Of a stretch of 64,000 bases of DNA, positions 33,873-42,545 are shown one piece after another (position 1 is the first letter of the stretch; each line of letters starts with the position of its first letter). The DNA lies in NCBI RefSeq assembly GCF_036013525.1, contig NZ_CP107853.1, positions 6,138,001 through 6,202,000 on the forward strand. Direction: 5' to 3'. A model generated the notes under the pieces. That model did not search any database and had not been told where the DNA came from. It saw only the letters and a program-made list of their open reading frames with translations. The position numbers and the translations under genes are program-made. This DNA comes from Nonomuraea sp. NBC_00507 (GTDB lineage: Bacteria > Actinomycetota > Actinomycetes > Streptosporangiales > Streptosporangiaceae).

Positions 33873-34978
33873 GTGTGGCTCGCCATGTCCCTGGTGCGGA
33901 ACAGCTCGTTACGCAGCACCCTCGCCACCCCGTCCACGTGCCAGATGTCGCCCCACAGGCGGGCCGTGGTCTGGACCCGCGCCGTGCGCGGGACGCGGAT
34001 CTCCTGGTAGGCGGCCAGCGCCCGGTCCCAGTCCCCGCCCGCAGCCTGCTCGGCCAGGACGTGGGCGTCCTCGATCGCCTGGCAGGCGCCTTGGGCCAGG
34101 TACTGCAACATCGGGTGGGCCGCGTCCCCGAGCAGGGCCAGCCGTCCCCGTACCCACGTGTTGATGGGCGGCCGGTCCAGCATGGGCCAGTGGCGGTCCC
34201 GCCACAGGTAGGGCAAGCCCTTGCCGATCTCCGCGCAGCAGCCGCCGAAGGTCGCCTCCAGCTCGCCGGGGCCGCGGAAGACGGCGACCTGGTTGAGCAG
34301 CTCGCCGCCGCGCAGGGCGTACTGGACGAAGTGGCACTCGGGCCCGATGTACGCGACCACGTCCGCGGTGTCGAAGTCCCCCGGAAGCGGACACGTACCT
34401 CTATAGGCGACATATCCGGAATTCTCGGGTTCGTCGGACGCCAGCTGCGCACGCAGACCCGACTGCAGCCCGTCCGCCGCCACCACCACGCTGCCCTCGT
34501 GCACCGACCCGTCCACGCAGTGGGCCCGCGCCCGCTCGCCCTCGGTCGTCACCCGCTCGACGTGCTGCCCGTTCAGCAGCTCGACGCCTGCCTCGGCGCA
34601 GGCGTCGAGCAGGATGGCGTGCAGATCGCTGCGGTGTGCCACGACGTACGGCGCGCCGTAGCGCCGCCTGAACTCCTCGCCCAGGTCCAGGTGCGTGAGC
34701 TCCTCGCCGGTCAGGGCGTCGCGGAAGACCAGCCGCCGGGGCAGCACCCCGGCCGCGACCACCCGGTCGAGCAGGCCCCAGGCGGCCAGCGCGCGGGTGG
34801 CGTTCGGGCCCAGTTGCAGGCCCGCGCCGACCTCGCCGAACTCGGGCGAGCGCTCCAGCACCCGCACCGACCGCCCGGCCCTCGCCTGCGCGAAGGCCGC
34901 CGCCAGCCCGCCGATCCCACCGCCGACGACCAGCACCTCACTCACGACCACACCTGTCTCCCGCGCGCCGGCCGGCAC
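33845..34978 (-). CDS. FAD-dependent aromatic-ring monooxygenase (hydroxybenzoate 6-hydroxylase-like)
   Basis: A 377-residue flavoprotein monooxygenase. The Rossmann motif is VLVVGGGIGGLAAAFAQARA, the DG motif VVVAADGLQSGLR and the FAD ribityl motif LALLGDAAHPMLQYLAQGA, followed by CQAIEDAHVLAE. The GD-motif sequence with AQGACQAIEDA is typical of salicylate and 3-hydroxybenzoate 6-hydroxylases, which use NADH to add a ring hydroxyl. It directly follows the FAA-hydrolase gene (TGAGTG junction), consistent with a gentisate-type route, but no ring-cleaving dioxygenase is nearby. GTG 34978 is listed; internal GTGs at 34951 or 34945, preceded by GGGAGA, may be the true start. Confidence 0.85.
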   Translation of the reverse strand: MPAGARETGVVVSEVLVVGGGIGGLAAAFAQARAGRSVRVLERSPEFGEVGAGLQLGPNATRALAAWGLLDRVVAAGVLPRRLVFRDALTGEELTHLDLGEEFRRRYGAPYVVAHRSDLHAILLDACAEAGVELLNGQHVERVTTEGERARAHCVDGSVHEGSVVVAADGLQSGLRAQLASDEPENSGYVAYRGTCPLPGDFDTADVVAYIGPECHFVQYALRGGELLNQVAVFRGPGELEATFGGCCAEIGKGLPYLWRDRHWPMLDRPPINTWVRGRLALLGDAAHPMLQYLAQGACQAIEDAHVLAEQAAGGDWDRALAAYQEIRVPRTARVQTTARLWGDIWHVDGVARVLRNELFRTRDMASHTYVDWLYGS

Positions 34979-35806
34979 TCATCGGCCATGGCGGCGCGCC
35001 ATGTTCACCAGCTCCCCGACCCCGGCGATCCGCGTCACGACCTTGCTGCCGTCCGCCAGGTAGCGCGGCGGCTTGCGGGCATGCCCGACGCCGCCCGGCG
35101 TGCCGGTGGCGATGACGTCGCCCGGCCGCAACGTGAGGATCTCCGACAGGTACGCGATCAGCTCCGCGGGCGAGAACACCAGGTCGCCGACGTCCGCCTG
35201 CTGCATCCCCTCCCCGTCCACCTCGCACACCATGGTCATCGGAGCCCCGTCCACCTCGTCCGGTGTCACGAGATAGGGGCCGAACGGCGTGGTGGCCTCG
35301 AACGTCTTCCCCTGGAGCCACTGCAGCGTGCGGTTCTGGTAGTCCCGGGCCGTCACGTCGTTGAACACCGAGTAACCCGCGATGCACGCCGGCGCCTGCT
35401 CGGCGGGCACGTGCCGCGCCGTCGTACCGATGATCACCGCCAGCTCGGCCTCCCAGTCCATGGCCTGGGAGACGGCCGGCAGCACGATGTCGTCATACGG
35501 CCCGATCAGCGCCTCGGCGAACTTCGCGAACACCGTCGGATGCTCGGGCAGCTCCCGCCCCATCTCCAAGATGTGGTTGCGGTAGTTGAGCCCCACACAG
35601 ATGATCTTCCCGGGCCGGGGCACCACGGGCGCGAGATCAGCCGTGGACAGCGGATGCCTGGGGCCGTCGGCGGTGGCCGCGATCTCCCGCCACTGCGGAT
35701 CGGCCAGCAACACGCCGACATCGGGCGCGCCGATCTCCACAGCGTGATCATCGTCGATGCGGGCGGCCGTCGTCCGGCGCGGCAGCCGCAGTGTCGCGAG
35801 CCTCAC
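34979..35806 (-). CDS. Fumarylacetoacetate hydrolase family protein
   Basis: A 275-residue FAH-fold enzyme. It has KIICVGLNYRNHILEMGREL (entry to the catalytic domain), metal-binding WEAELAVIIG, VFNDVTARDYQNRTLQWLQG, the lid Lys region KTFEATTPFGPYLV and TLRPGDVIATGTPGGVGHAR near the end. The family hydrolyses C-C bonds in fumarylpyruvate, fumarylacetoacetate or related 2,4-dioxoacids, or decarboxylates oxaloacetate. Coupled to a ring hydroxylase, fumarylpyruvate hydrolysis is plausible. GTG 35806 has AGGAGG upstream; a longer frame to 35857 lacks support. The P450 gene lies 120 bp upstream on the same strand. Confidence 0.88.
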   Translation of the reverse strand: MRLATLRLPRRTTAARIDDDHAVEIGAPDVGVLLADPQWREIAATADGPRHPLSTADLAPVVPRPGKIICVGLNYRNHILEMGRELPEHPTVFAKFAEALIGPYDDIVLPAVSQAMDWEAELAVIIGTTARHVPAEQAPACIAGYSVFNDVTARDYQNRTLQWLQGKTFEATTPFGPYLVTPDEVDGAPMTMVCEVDGEGMQQADVGDLVFSPAELIAYLSEILTLRPGDVIATGTPGGVGHARKPPRYLADGSKVVTRIAGVGELVNMARRHGR

Positions 35807-35926
35807 CCGAGCCCTCCTTGGGGCGTGCCGTCGAATAGGAGCGTCATGGGCCCCCACGCTATGAGATGCGTTCCGCGCGCCGCATCAGCGTTCTGCTGTG
35901 AAGAACGAGCCCGTGCTCGCCCTCGG

Positions 35927-37138
35927 CTATCCGCCGTCGCCCACGGGTGGAGCCGGAGTGAAGCGCACGGGCATGGACTCGTACCCGGAGACGAAGTTGG
36001 CGGCGCGGTAGGCGGGCTCTTCCTCCTCGACCGGCTCCATGTCCGGGAGGCGGGACAGCAACCGCTCGAACATCACCCGCAACTCCAGCCGGGCCAGGCT
36101 GTTGCCGAGGCAGAAGTGGCCGCCGAGCCCGAACGCGATGTGGTCGTTGGGCCGCCGTCCCACGTCGAAGCGGTCCGGGGCGGTGAAGACGTCGGCGTCG
36201 CGGTTGGCCGAGGGGTAGAGCAGCAGGACGTTGTCACCCTTGCGGATGAGCTGGCCGCCCAGTTCGACGTCCCGGGTGGCGGTGCGGTTCATGTTCTTGA
36301 TCGGTGACACCCAGCGCAGCATCTCCTCCACCGCGACGGGAATGCCCTCCGGGTCGTCGATCAGCTTCCGGCGCTGCTCCGGATGCTGAAAGAGCTGGTA
36401 CGCGCCTCCGGACAGGACGTGCCGGGTGGTCTCGTCCCCGCCGATCAGAATGAGCAGCGACTCGTACACGAGCGAGTCGTGGTCGAGCCGCTCGCCGTCG
36501 GTCTCGGCGTGCACCAGCACGCTGATGAGGTCCTCCCGCGGCCCCGCGCGGCGATCGGCGATCACCGTGCTCACGTAGGCCTGGTATTCCTCGAACGCCT
36601 CACCCGCGCGGATCAGCTCCGTGTCGTCGGAGATCCCCGTCAACCCGCGCAACATGTCGTCGGACCACCTCATGAGGTCCTCGCGGTCTTCCGGCGCGAC
36701 CCCGAGGGCGTCACCGATCACGATCAGCGGCAGCGGCGCGGCGAGGTCCCACACGAAGTCGCAGGTGCCGCGCTCACAGACCCGGTCGATGAGGCCATCG
36801 CAGATCATCCGGATCCGGTCCTCCTGCGCGGCGACCCGGCGCGGTGTGAAGCCGCGGTTCACCAGCCTGCGCCGGCTGAGATGCTCGGGGTCGTCCATGT
36901 CGATCATCATGGGCAGCCGGCCGGTCTCCACCCGGATGCCTCCGGCACTGGAGAAGATCTCCGGGTGCAGCGACGCGTATCGCACGTCGCGGTGTTTGGC
37001 CAGGCCCCATGCGTTGGATTCGTCATCCCGGTACACCGGGGCGTTCTCCCGCATCCACCGCAGCTCGTCGTGCGGGTTACGGCCCCAGAACGCGCCGCTG
37101 ATGAGCGCGATGGCGTCGTTGGTCGGATGGTCGGCCAT
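35927..37138 (-). CDS. Cytochrome P450, CYP142-like
   Basis: A 403-residue P450. The I helix has LLILIGGDETTRHVL, the K helix ExxR motif is EEMLRWVSPIKNMNR, and the haem loop is AFGLGGHFCLGNSLARLEL with the Cys ligand near residue 345. The N-terminal stretch (FWGRNPHDELRWMRENAPVY) and MMIDMDDPEHLSRRRLVNRG, followed by FTPRRV, strongly resemble actinobacterial CYP142/CYP125 steroid C26-hydroxylases. A role in oxidising a sterol or similar side chain is likely, but no cholesterol catabolic genes are adjacent. ATG 37138 follows AAGGAGAG; the frame open to 37261 is not supported. Ferredoxin and reductase genes are not linked. Confidence 0.88.
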   Translation of the reverse strand: MADHPTNDAIALISGAFWGRNPHDELRWMRENAPVYRDDESNAWGLAKHRDVRYASLHPEIFSSAGGIRVETGRLPMMIDMDDPEHLSRRRLVNRGFTPRRVAAQEDRIRMICDGLIDRVCERGTCDFVWDLAAPLPLIVIGDALGVAPEDREDLMRWSDDMLRGLTGISDDTELIRAGEAFEEYQAYVSTVIADRRAGPREDLISVLVHAETDGERLDHDSLVYESLLILIGGDETTRHVLSGGAYQLFQHPEQRRKLIDDPEGIPVAVEEMLRWVSPIKNMNRTATRDVELGGQLIRKGDNVLLLYPSANRDADVFTAPDRFDVGRRPNDHIAFGLGGHFCLGNSLARLELRVMFERLLSRLPDMEPVEEEEPAYRAANFVSGYESMPVRFTPAPPVGDGG

Positions 37139-37221
37139 GAGACTCTCCTTTGCGGAACCGGAACCGGTGTCGCGCCTCATGGCGATCATTACTCGACTTC
37201 CCGATAGACGCCATCGCCCTG

Positions 37222-37953
37222 TCACGCGACCTTGGAAGCGGCTGCCGTCCAGGTGTTGCACGCGCCCGGCCGGCCCGACTCGTACCCCTTCTTGATCCAG
37301 GAGAGGCGGTTGGCGGTCGTGCCGTGGAATCGGTTCTTCCAGAAGTCCGGCACCTTGATGACGGGCTTCCAGTCCTTGACCACCCGCCCCACGCTCTTCG
37401 CCGAGACCCCCGCGAAGCAGTCGATCTGCAGGTAATACCGGCGGTTGTGCTCATCCATGACGGATTCCACGGCGCCGTTCTCCAGCGACCACCATGCCTC
37501 GCCGATGCCGGTCTGGCCGGTGACGACCCCGCTCCACGTCCTGACGATGGACGTGAAAACCTTGAGATCGTCCTTCGCCTTGATCCAGTCATCGGCCAGC
37601 CGCACGCTGATGGTGGTGGCGCAGATCTCCGACATGGAGCCGGAGAGGTCCATGCCGGTGGAGCAGGACCGTTTGTCAGAGGTCCCCTTGAATGTCACCT
37701 CGACCGGCTTGAAATCCTTGATGGCCGGCTTCCACGCCGTGTTCAGGCAGCCGACAAGCTTGGTGACGTATTTCCTGGTCGAGGCGGAGCTCGTGCCCTT
37801 GCTCAGCTTGCAGGAAACCTTCGGGAGCTTGGCCGCCTTGTAGAGCTCGTTGTGGGTCAGCTCAGGGGCGCCCTTGATCGGCTCGGCGTGCGCCGCCGCA
37901 CCGGAAAACAGCGCCAGGCCGGCGGCCGTCCCCGCTAATACACGATTGATCAT
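37222..37953 (-). CDS. Secreted neutral zinc metallopeptidase-like protein lacking the HExxH motif
   Basis: A 243-residue exported protein: MINRVLAGTAAGLALFSGAA plus AHA gives a signal peptide with a likely cleavage after AHA. The body resembles secreted YpfJ-type neutral zinc metallopeptidases of actinobacteria, with LYKAAKLPKVSC near the start, KYVTKLVGCLNTAWKPAI, a cysteine pair in the middle (SCSTGM and EICATT), LQIDCFAGVSA and the terminal ACNTWTAAASKVA. Where the family has the HExxH zinc helix, this protein reads SIVRTWSGVVTGQTGIG, with no histidine. It is probably catalytically dead, perhaps retained as a binding protein or decoy. The start ATG 37953 lacks a good ribosome binding site. 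Confidence 0.65.
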   Translation of the reverse strand: MINRVLAGTAAGLALFSGAAAHAEPIKGAPELTHNELYKAAKLPKVSCKLSKGTSSASTRKYVTKLVGCLNTAWKPAIKDFKPVEVTFKGTSDKRSCSTGMDLSGSMSEICATTISVRLADDWIKAKDDLKVFTSIVRTWSGVVTGQTGIGEAWWSLENGAVESVMDEHNRRYYLQIDCFAGVSAKSVGRVVKDWKPVIKVPDFWKNRFHGTTANRLSWIKKGYESGRPGACNTWTAAASKVA

Positions 37954-37964
37954 GAACGTGCATA

Positions 37965-39083
37965 CTAGAGCCAATCCCGCCGTTTGAAGACCACGTAGAG
38001 AACGAGGCAGACGACGGCCATGAGCAGGATCGCGAACGGATAGCCGAACGCCCAGTGGGTTTCCGGCATGAAATCGAAATTCATCCCGTAAATGGTCCCC
38101 ACCAAAGTCGGCGCGAACAGGATGGCCGCCCAGGCGGAGATCTTCTTGACCTCTTCGCCCTGCTGGATGCTCGCCTCCGTCATGCGCGCCATCTCCGCGT
38201 TCTGCGCCTGCGTCACCAGTGTCGAGTTGACGACCAGGATGTTCTGCAGCATCTGCCGGAAGGCCGAGATCCGCTCCGCGACCGTGATCGCGTGGTCGGC
38301 CACGTCACGCAGGTAGCTCTGCAGCTCGTCGTTGACCCCGTACTTCGCGGCCCCCGCGATGAGGCCGTGGATCATCCCGACCAGTGGCGCGGTGGCTCGC
38401 TGGAACTCGATGACCTCGCCGGACAGCTCGTACACGCGGCGCGACACCGACGGGTCCCCGCCGAAGACCTGGACCTCGATCTCCTCGATGTCCTTCTGCA
38501 GCCCGGCCACCACCGGCGCGTAGCCGTCGACCACGGCGTCGAGTATCGCGTAGAGCACCGCCTGCGGGCCCTGCCGGAGCAGGTCGGGGTCGGACTCCAT
38601 GCGCTTGCGCACCGCGTGCAGATCGGGCGCCTCGGCATGCCGTACGGTGATCACGAAGTTGGGGCCGATGAAGACGTGTACCTCGCCGAAGGCGACCTCC
38701 TCCACGTCGTCCAGGTAGCGGGCGGCGCGCAGCACCACGAACAGCGTGTCTCCGTAGCGGTCGGCCTTGGGTCGCTGAGAGCCGACGATGGCGTCCTCCA
38801 GCGCCAGCTCGTGCAGCTCGAACTCCTCGCCGAGCTTGACCAGCTCCCACTCCTTGGGCCGGTACAGCCCGATCCAGGCCATGCTGCCCGGCATCTCCTT
38901 GAGGCGTTCGAAGGCGTCGGCCAGCGAGCCGGGGTTGTCGACGCGCTCACCGTCCTGGTAGATCGCGTTGTCGATGACCGTCGGCCGGTACGGACGCTCT
39001 TCTGCGGCGCGTGGGTCCATCGAGTGTTCGGGCGCCTCCTCGCGGGCCTCGCCGCTGCGCCTGAAACCTCTGACCCTGGCCAT
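37965..39083 (-). CDS. corA: CorA family magnesium/cobalt transporter
   Basis: A 372-residue divalent-cation channel. The cytoplasmic N-terminal domain runs to about residue 300 (FVVLRAARYLDDVEEVAFGE, HVFIGPNFVITVRH), followed by the long pore helix and two C-terminal membrane spans. The selectivity motif between them is YGMNFDFMPE (GMN), and the C-terminus ends VVFKRRDWL with basic residues. It forms a homopentamer in the membrane and imports Mg2+ with possible Co2+ or Ni2+. ATG 39083 is chosen since GGGAG precedes it; the open frame continues to 40088 through antisense of the next gene and is not coding. The upstream region has overlapping palindromes at 39232-39259. Confidence 0.93.
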   Translation of the reverse strand: MARVRGFRRSGEAREEAPEHSMDPRAAEERPYRPTVIDNAIYQDGERVDNPGSLADAFERLKEMPGSMAWIGLYRPKEWELVKLGEEFELHELALEDAIVGSQRPKADRYGDTLFVVLRAARYLDDVEEVAFGEVHVFIGPNFVITVRHAEAPDLHAVRKRMESDPDLLRQGPQAVLYAILDAVVDGYAPVVAGLQKDIEEIEVQVFGGDPSVSRRVYELSGEVIEFQRATAPLVGMIHGLIAGAAKYGVNDELQSYLRDVADHAITVAERISAFRQMLQNILVVNSTLVTQAQNAEMARMTEASIQQGEEVKKISAWAAILFAPTLVGTIYGMNFDFMPETHWAFGYPFAILLMAVVCLVLYVVFKRRDWL

Positions 39084-39231
39084 GTTCACACTCCCGAACG
39101 ACTGCTGTGCGGGGCCGAGTTGCTGCGCGGTCCGGCCCCTGATGGTCTTGCGCCATATCGGCGTCCACCCGAAGGGCACCGCGTGCGGTCGGCCGCGACC
39201 AGTGCCGGACCTCGAGCCTGTCGTGATGGCG

Positions 39232-39259
39232 GACAATTCAGATTGTCGTCGAATCTGAA
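39232..39259. promoter_or_regulatory. Overlapping, mutually exclusive inverted repeats in the corA/M50 gap
   Basis: The 288-bp gap between divergent starts (39083 and 39372) has no supported gene. Within it, GACAAT (39232-39237) pairs ATTGTC (39242-39247) around TCAG, and TTCAGATT (39237-39244) pairs AATCTGAA (39252-39259) around a 7-base loop. The arms overlap, so only one hairpin can form at a time. The patch is AT-rich compared with its surroundings. It may be two operators or a switching leader about 150 bases upstream of corA. Confidence 0.5.
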
Positions 39260-39371
39260 CTGTGCGTCGATTTCGCCATCCATCCCGGACTACCTGCCCG
39301 TGGTCCATACCCGGCCAGAATGTTGTTCTGTGGCCGCGGCCGAGTCTTTGCCCGGATAGGGTTTCTCCTCG

Positions 39372-40070
39372 ATGGACAACTTCTGGGCCCACCTGATCAA
39401 GGTTCAGCCTGACCCCGACCCTTGGGTCGTGGTGGTCTCGGCTCTGGTCGCGCTCGTGATCGTCGGTTTCCGCATGTCCTGGCAGCTGTCCCGGGGCCTG
39501 ATCACGATCGCCCACGAGGGCGGCCACGCGCTGATGGCACTGGTCACCCGGCGCAAACTCGAAGGCATCCGCCTGCACTCCGACACCTCCGGCGTGACGT
39601 TGACCAGGGGCCGGCCCACCGGGCCCGGCATGATCCTGACCGCGCTGGCGGGCTATCTGGCGCCGCCGCTGCTCGGTCTGGCCGCCGCCTGGCTCACCGC
39701 GCAGGGGCGCATCACGCTGCTGATCTGGACCGTCCTGCTGTTCCTGGTCTGCATGCTGCTGCTGATCCGCAACCTCTACGGCGCGCTGATCCTCCTGACG
39801 ACGGGCGGCGCCGTGTTCGCCCTGATCATGTACGCGGCCGCCGAGATCCAGCAGGTCGTCGCCCTGGTCGCGGTGTGGTTCCTGCTGCTGGGCGGGATCC
39901 GGCCGATCATCGAGCTGCAGCAGAAGCGGCGCAGGCGGCAGGCGAGGGACTCCGACGCCGACCAGCTGGCGCGGCTGACGTTCCTGCCGGGCGGCTTTTA
40001 CGTGTTCTTCTTCTTCCTGGTGTCGCTCACCGCCGCGGTCTTCGGTGGATATCTCATGAATCCGCTCTAG
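39372..40070 (+). CDS. M50-family membrane metallopeptidase
   Basis: A 232-residue integral membrane protein. IAHEGGHALMALV (residues 47-59) is an HExxH zinc motif placed at the end of an early membrane helix, as in the M50B-like peptidase family. LTALAGYLAPPLLGLAAAWL follows, and further spans extend to residue 225; the second metal-ligand region is not clear by eye. Between spans is a basic loop, ELQQKRRRRQARDSDADQ. Site-2-type proteases cut membrane regulators such as anti-sigma factors, but members of this short group are untested. It is divergent from corA and convergent with the E1 gene. No strong ribosome binding site precedes ATG 39372. Confidence 0.82.
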   Translation: MDNFWAHLIKVQPDPDPWVVVVSALVALVIVGFRMSWQLSRGLITIAHEGGHALMALVTRRKLEGIRLHSDTSGVTLTRGRPTGPGMILTALAGYLAPPLLGLAAAWLTAQGRITLLIWTVLLFLVCMLLLIRNLYGALILLTTGGAVFALIMYAAAEIQQVVALVAVWFLLLGGIRPIIELQQKRRRRQARDSDADQLARLTFLPGGFYVFFFFLVSLTAAVFGGYLMNPL

Positions 40071-40124
40071 TCCCGGACATTCGCACAAGCTCTCACCCGC
40101 AGCACGGCGAGAGGCGCACGGGCC

Positions 40125-42347
40125 TCAGCCGAGGAGCTTGCGTGCCGCCTGCTCGATCTCCTCCTCCGACAGCAGCACGTGATCGGCCGCCGCTCCCAGA
40201 GGGATGAAGCTGTCGGCCGAGGTCACCCGGGCCACCGACCCGGTGTATCCGGCGTCGGCCAGCTCGGCCATGATGCCCTCCGAGACGGCCCCGGTGTGCC
40301 GGGTCTCGTCGGCGATCAGCACCTTGCCCGTCAGCTCGGCGGCCCGCAGCAGGTCGTCCAGCGGCAGCGGCGCCAGCCAGCGCAGGTCGAGGACGCGGCA
40401 GCCGTATCCCTCCTGGGTCAGCCGCACGGCGGCCCGCAGGCTCATCCGCAGCCCGTTGCCGAACGTCACGATCGTCAGGTCGCGCCCGTCGCCGTAGGAG
40501 CGCGCCCGCCCGATCGGCACGTGTGTCTCCGCCCACCGCGCGGGCGGCACGTAGGGCGACAGCCACCCCCCGTCGCCGTCGTCGAACAGATCCCGCGTGT
40601 GGTAGAGCGCGATCGGCTCCAGGAACACGCACACCGACCCGCACGTCTGAGCCGCCGCCAGGCACGTGCGGAGCATCGCGGCCGCGTCGTCCGGCCGCGA
40701 CGGCGAGGCGATGACCAGCCCCGGGATGTCGCGCAGCGCGGCGATCGCGTTGTCGTTGTGGAAATGCCCGCCGAACCCCTTCTGGTAGGCGTAGCCGGCC
40801 ACCCGCACCACCATCGGGTTGCGGTAGGCGTGGCGCGAGAAGAACGACAGCGTGGCCGCCTCGCCGCGGATCTGGTCGAGCGCGTTGTGCAGGTAAGCCA
40901 GGTATTGGATCTCCGGGACGGGCAGCAGGCCGGACACGCCGGCGCCGAGCGCCAGCCCCAGGATGGCCTGCTCGTCCAGCAGCGTGTCGAACACCCGCGC
41001 CGCCCCGAACCGCTTCTGCAGCCCCCGGGTTACGCCGTAGACACCGCCCTTCTTCGCGACGTCCTCGCCGAACACCGTCATGTCCGGGTAGACGGTCAGC
41101 GCGTCGGCCAGCGTACGGTTGATCGCCATCGAGAGCGTCATCGGCTTGTCGTTCTCCGGCAGCGACCCGGCGAACGCCTTTTCCCTGGCCTGACCCGACG
41201 CCGCCATCGGGCTGATCTTGGCGATCAGCTCGGGATTGCGCGGCGCGATCGGCTCCATGATCTCCCTGGCGGTGCCCAGCCGCGGGCTGCGCGTGGTCTC
41301 CAGCGCGATGCGCAGCACGTGCTCGCGCATGGACTCGTAGGTCTTGAGCAGCTCCTCCGGAGTCTCCAGTCCCGCCTCGACCAGCAGCGCCGCCGTGCGC
41401 ACCAGCGGGTCGCGCTCGAGGTCGGCCCTGATCTCGCGCTGCGTGCGGTAGGCCACCTCGACGTCCGACCCGGCGTGCCCCATCAGCCGCACCATGGACA
41501 GGTGCAGGAACGCGGGGGAGCGGTGGGTGCGCACGTGCTCGACGGCGCGTACGGCGACGTCATAGGCGTCGGCCAGGTCGCAGCCGTCGGCGGCGAAGTA
41601 TTCGATGCCAGGACGCCGCGCGGCCGCCTCCACCCAGCCCTTGGGCGTGCGGACGCTGATGCCGATGCCGTTGTCCTCGCACACGAACAGGATCGGCAGC
41701 GGCTGCCCCTGGAAGGTCGCATAGGAGGCGGTGTTGAAGCCGGACAGCGCGCTCGCGTGGTTGATCGAGGCGTCGCCGAAGCTGCACACCGTGATCGCGT
41801 CGTCCTGCTTCCACCGGGAGGGCGTGCCGAGGGCCCTGGCCCGCTCGATGGCGAAGGCCACTCCCACAGCCCTGGGCAGATGGCTGGCGATCGTCGAGGT
41901 CTGCGGGATGACGGCCAGGTCGGGGTGGCCGAACACCTTGTGCCTGCCGCCCGCGATCGGCTCTTCCGCCGATGCGGCCACGCCCATGAGCACATCTCTG
42001 ATGCCCTGCTCGGGGACCCGCTCGGCCTGCTCCGACCGGGTCAGGTAGAACGCGCCGGAACGGTAGTGGAGCAACGCGGGGTCACCGGGCCGCAGCGCGG
42101 CGGCGACGGCGGCGTTGCCCTCGTGGCCGGCCGAGCCGATCGTGTAGAAGCCCTCGTCCTGCTCGCGCAGCCAGCGGGCGGCGATGTCGAGCAGGCGGCT
42201 CTCGAGCTGGCGGCGGAACAGCGACCTGCACTGCTCGCCGGTCAGCGTCGTGCCCGCGCGGACCGGCAGACCGGGATCTCGCGCGGGACCTGCCGTCAGC
42301 GTTGCAACCGTCTGGGTGAAATGAGTCTCAACAGTGTCGCGCGCCAC
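40125..42347 (-). CDS. Fused alpha/beta E1 component of a 2-oxoacid dehydrogenase complex
   Basis: A 740-residue thiamine-diphosphate enzyme in which both E1 subunits are one chain. The alpha-like half has GSAGHEGNAAVAAALRPGD, the cofactor motif GDASINHASALSGFN and FVCEDNGIGISV. The beta-like half starts near residue 400 with MTLSMAINRTLADAL, VFGEDVAKKGGVYGVT and, later, RLTQEGYGCRVLDLRWLAPL. It resembles branched-chain 2-oxoacid dehydrogenases, decarboxylating the oxoacid and acylating lipoyl E2. No E2 or E3 gene is next to it. The open frame extends to 42545, but that would translate a palindromic regulatory site and overlap the divergent promoter. GTG 42347 is therefore preferred, without a clear ribosome binding site. 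Confidence 0.85.
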   Translation of the reverse strand: MARDTVETHFTQTVATLTAGPARDPGLPVRAGTTLTGEQCRSLFRRQLESRLLDIAARWLREQDEGFYTIGSAGHEGNAAVAAALRPGDPALLHYRSGAFYLTRSEQAERVPEQGIRDVLMGVAASAEEPIAGGRHKVFGHPDLAVIPQTSTIASHLPRAVGVAFAIERARALGTPSRWKQDDAITVCSFGDASINHASALSGFNTASYATFQGQPLPILFVCEDNGIGISVRTPKGWVEAAARRPGIEYFAADGCDLADAYDVAVRAVEHVRTHRSPAFLHLSMVRLMGHAGSDVEVAYRTQREIRADLERDPLVRTAALLVEAGLETPEELLKTYESMREHVLRIALETTRSPRLGTAREIMEPIAPRNPELIAKISPMAASGQAREKAFAGSLPENDKPMTLSMAINRTLADALTVYPDMTVFGEDVAKKGGVYGVTRGLQKRFGAARVFDTLLDEQAILGLALGAGVSGLLPVPEIQYLAYLHNALDQIRGEAATLSFFSRHAYRNPMVVRVAGYAYQKGFGGHFHNDNAIAALRDIPGLVIASPSRPDDAAAMLRTCLAAAQTCGSVCVFLEPIALYHTRDLFDDGDGGWLSPYVPPARWAETHVPIGRARSYGDGRDLTIVTFGNGLRMSLRAAVRLTQEGYGCRVLDLRWLAPLPLDDLLRAAELTGKVLIADETRHTGAVSEGIMAELADAGYTGSVARVTSADSFIPLGAAADHVLLSEEEIEQAARKLLG

Positions 42348-42413
42348 ACCATCGATTATGTCTTTGATCGGCGCTGCCGTCTGCTGGACGCCGGTGACAT
42401 GTTGTGGACCGGT

Positions 42414-42435
42414 GTTATTGACCCCGATCAATAAC
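42414..42435. promoter_or_regulatory. Inverted repeat between E1 and the secreted protein gene
   Basis: GTTATTGA (42414-42421) and TCAATAAC (42428-42435) are perfect 8-bp arms around CCCCGA. The site is AT-rich, lies upstream of both divergent genes and is about 67 bases from the preferred E1 start. It looks like an operator; a terminator is less likely at this location. Confidence 0.5.
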
Positions 42436-42545
42436 GGTTTGTCAGTATCCACAACTTTCTCGGCCGTGTGCACGTCTACTGAGATGACACACGTGGCACC
42501 CTCAATGCCGCGTTGGACGACAGGGGTCTCCAGAAAGGAACCCAC

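Noticed and set aside
33347..36307. 986-residue plus-strand frame across the monooxygenase and FAA hydrolase
   Set aside because: It spans three annotated genes with family motifs on the other strand and shows no domain of its own.
39084..40088. N-terminal extension of CorA on the minus strand
   Set aside because: It runs antisense to the M50 peptidase; the CorA start at 39083 has its own ribosome binding site and normal family length.
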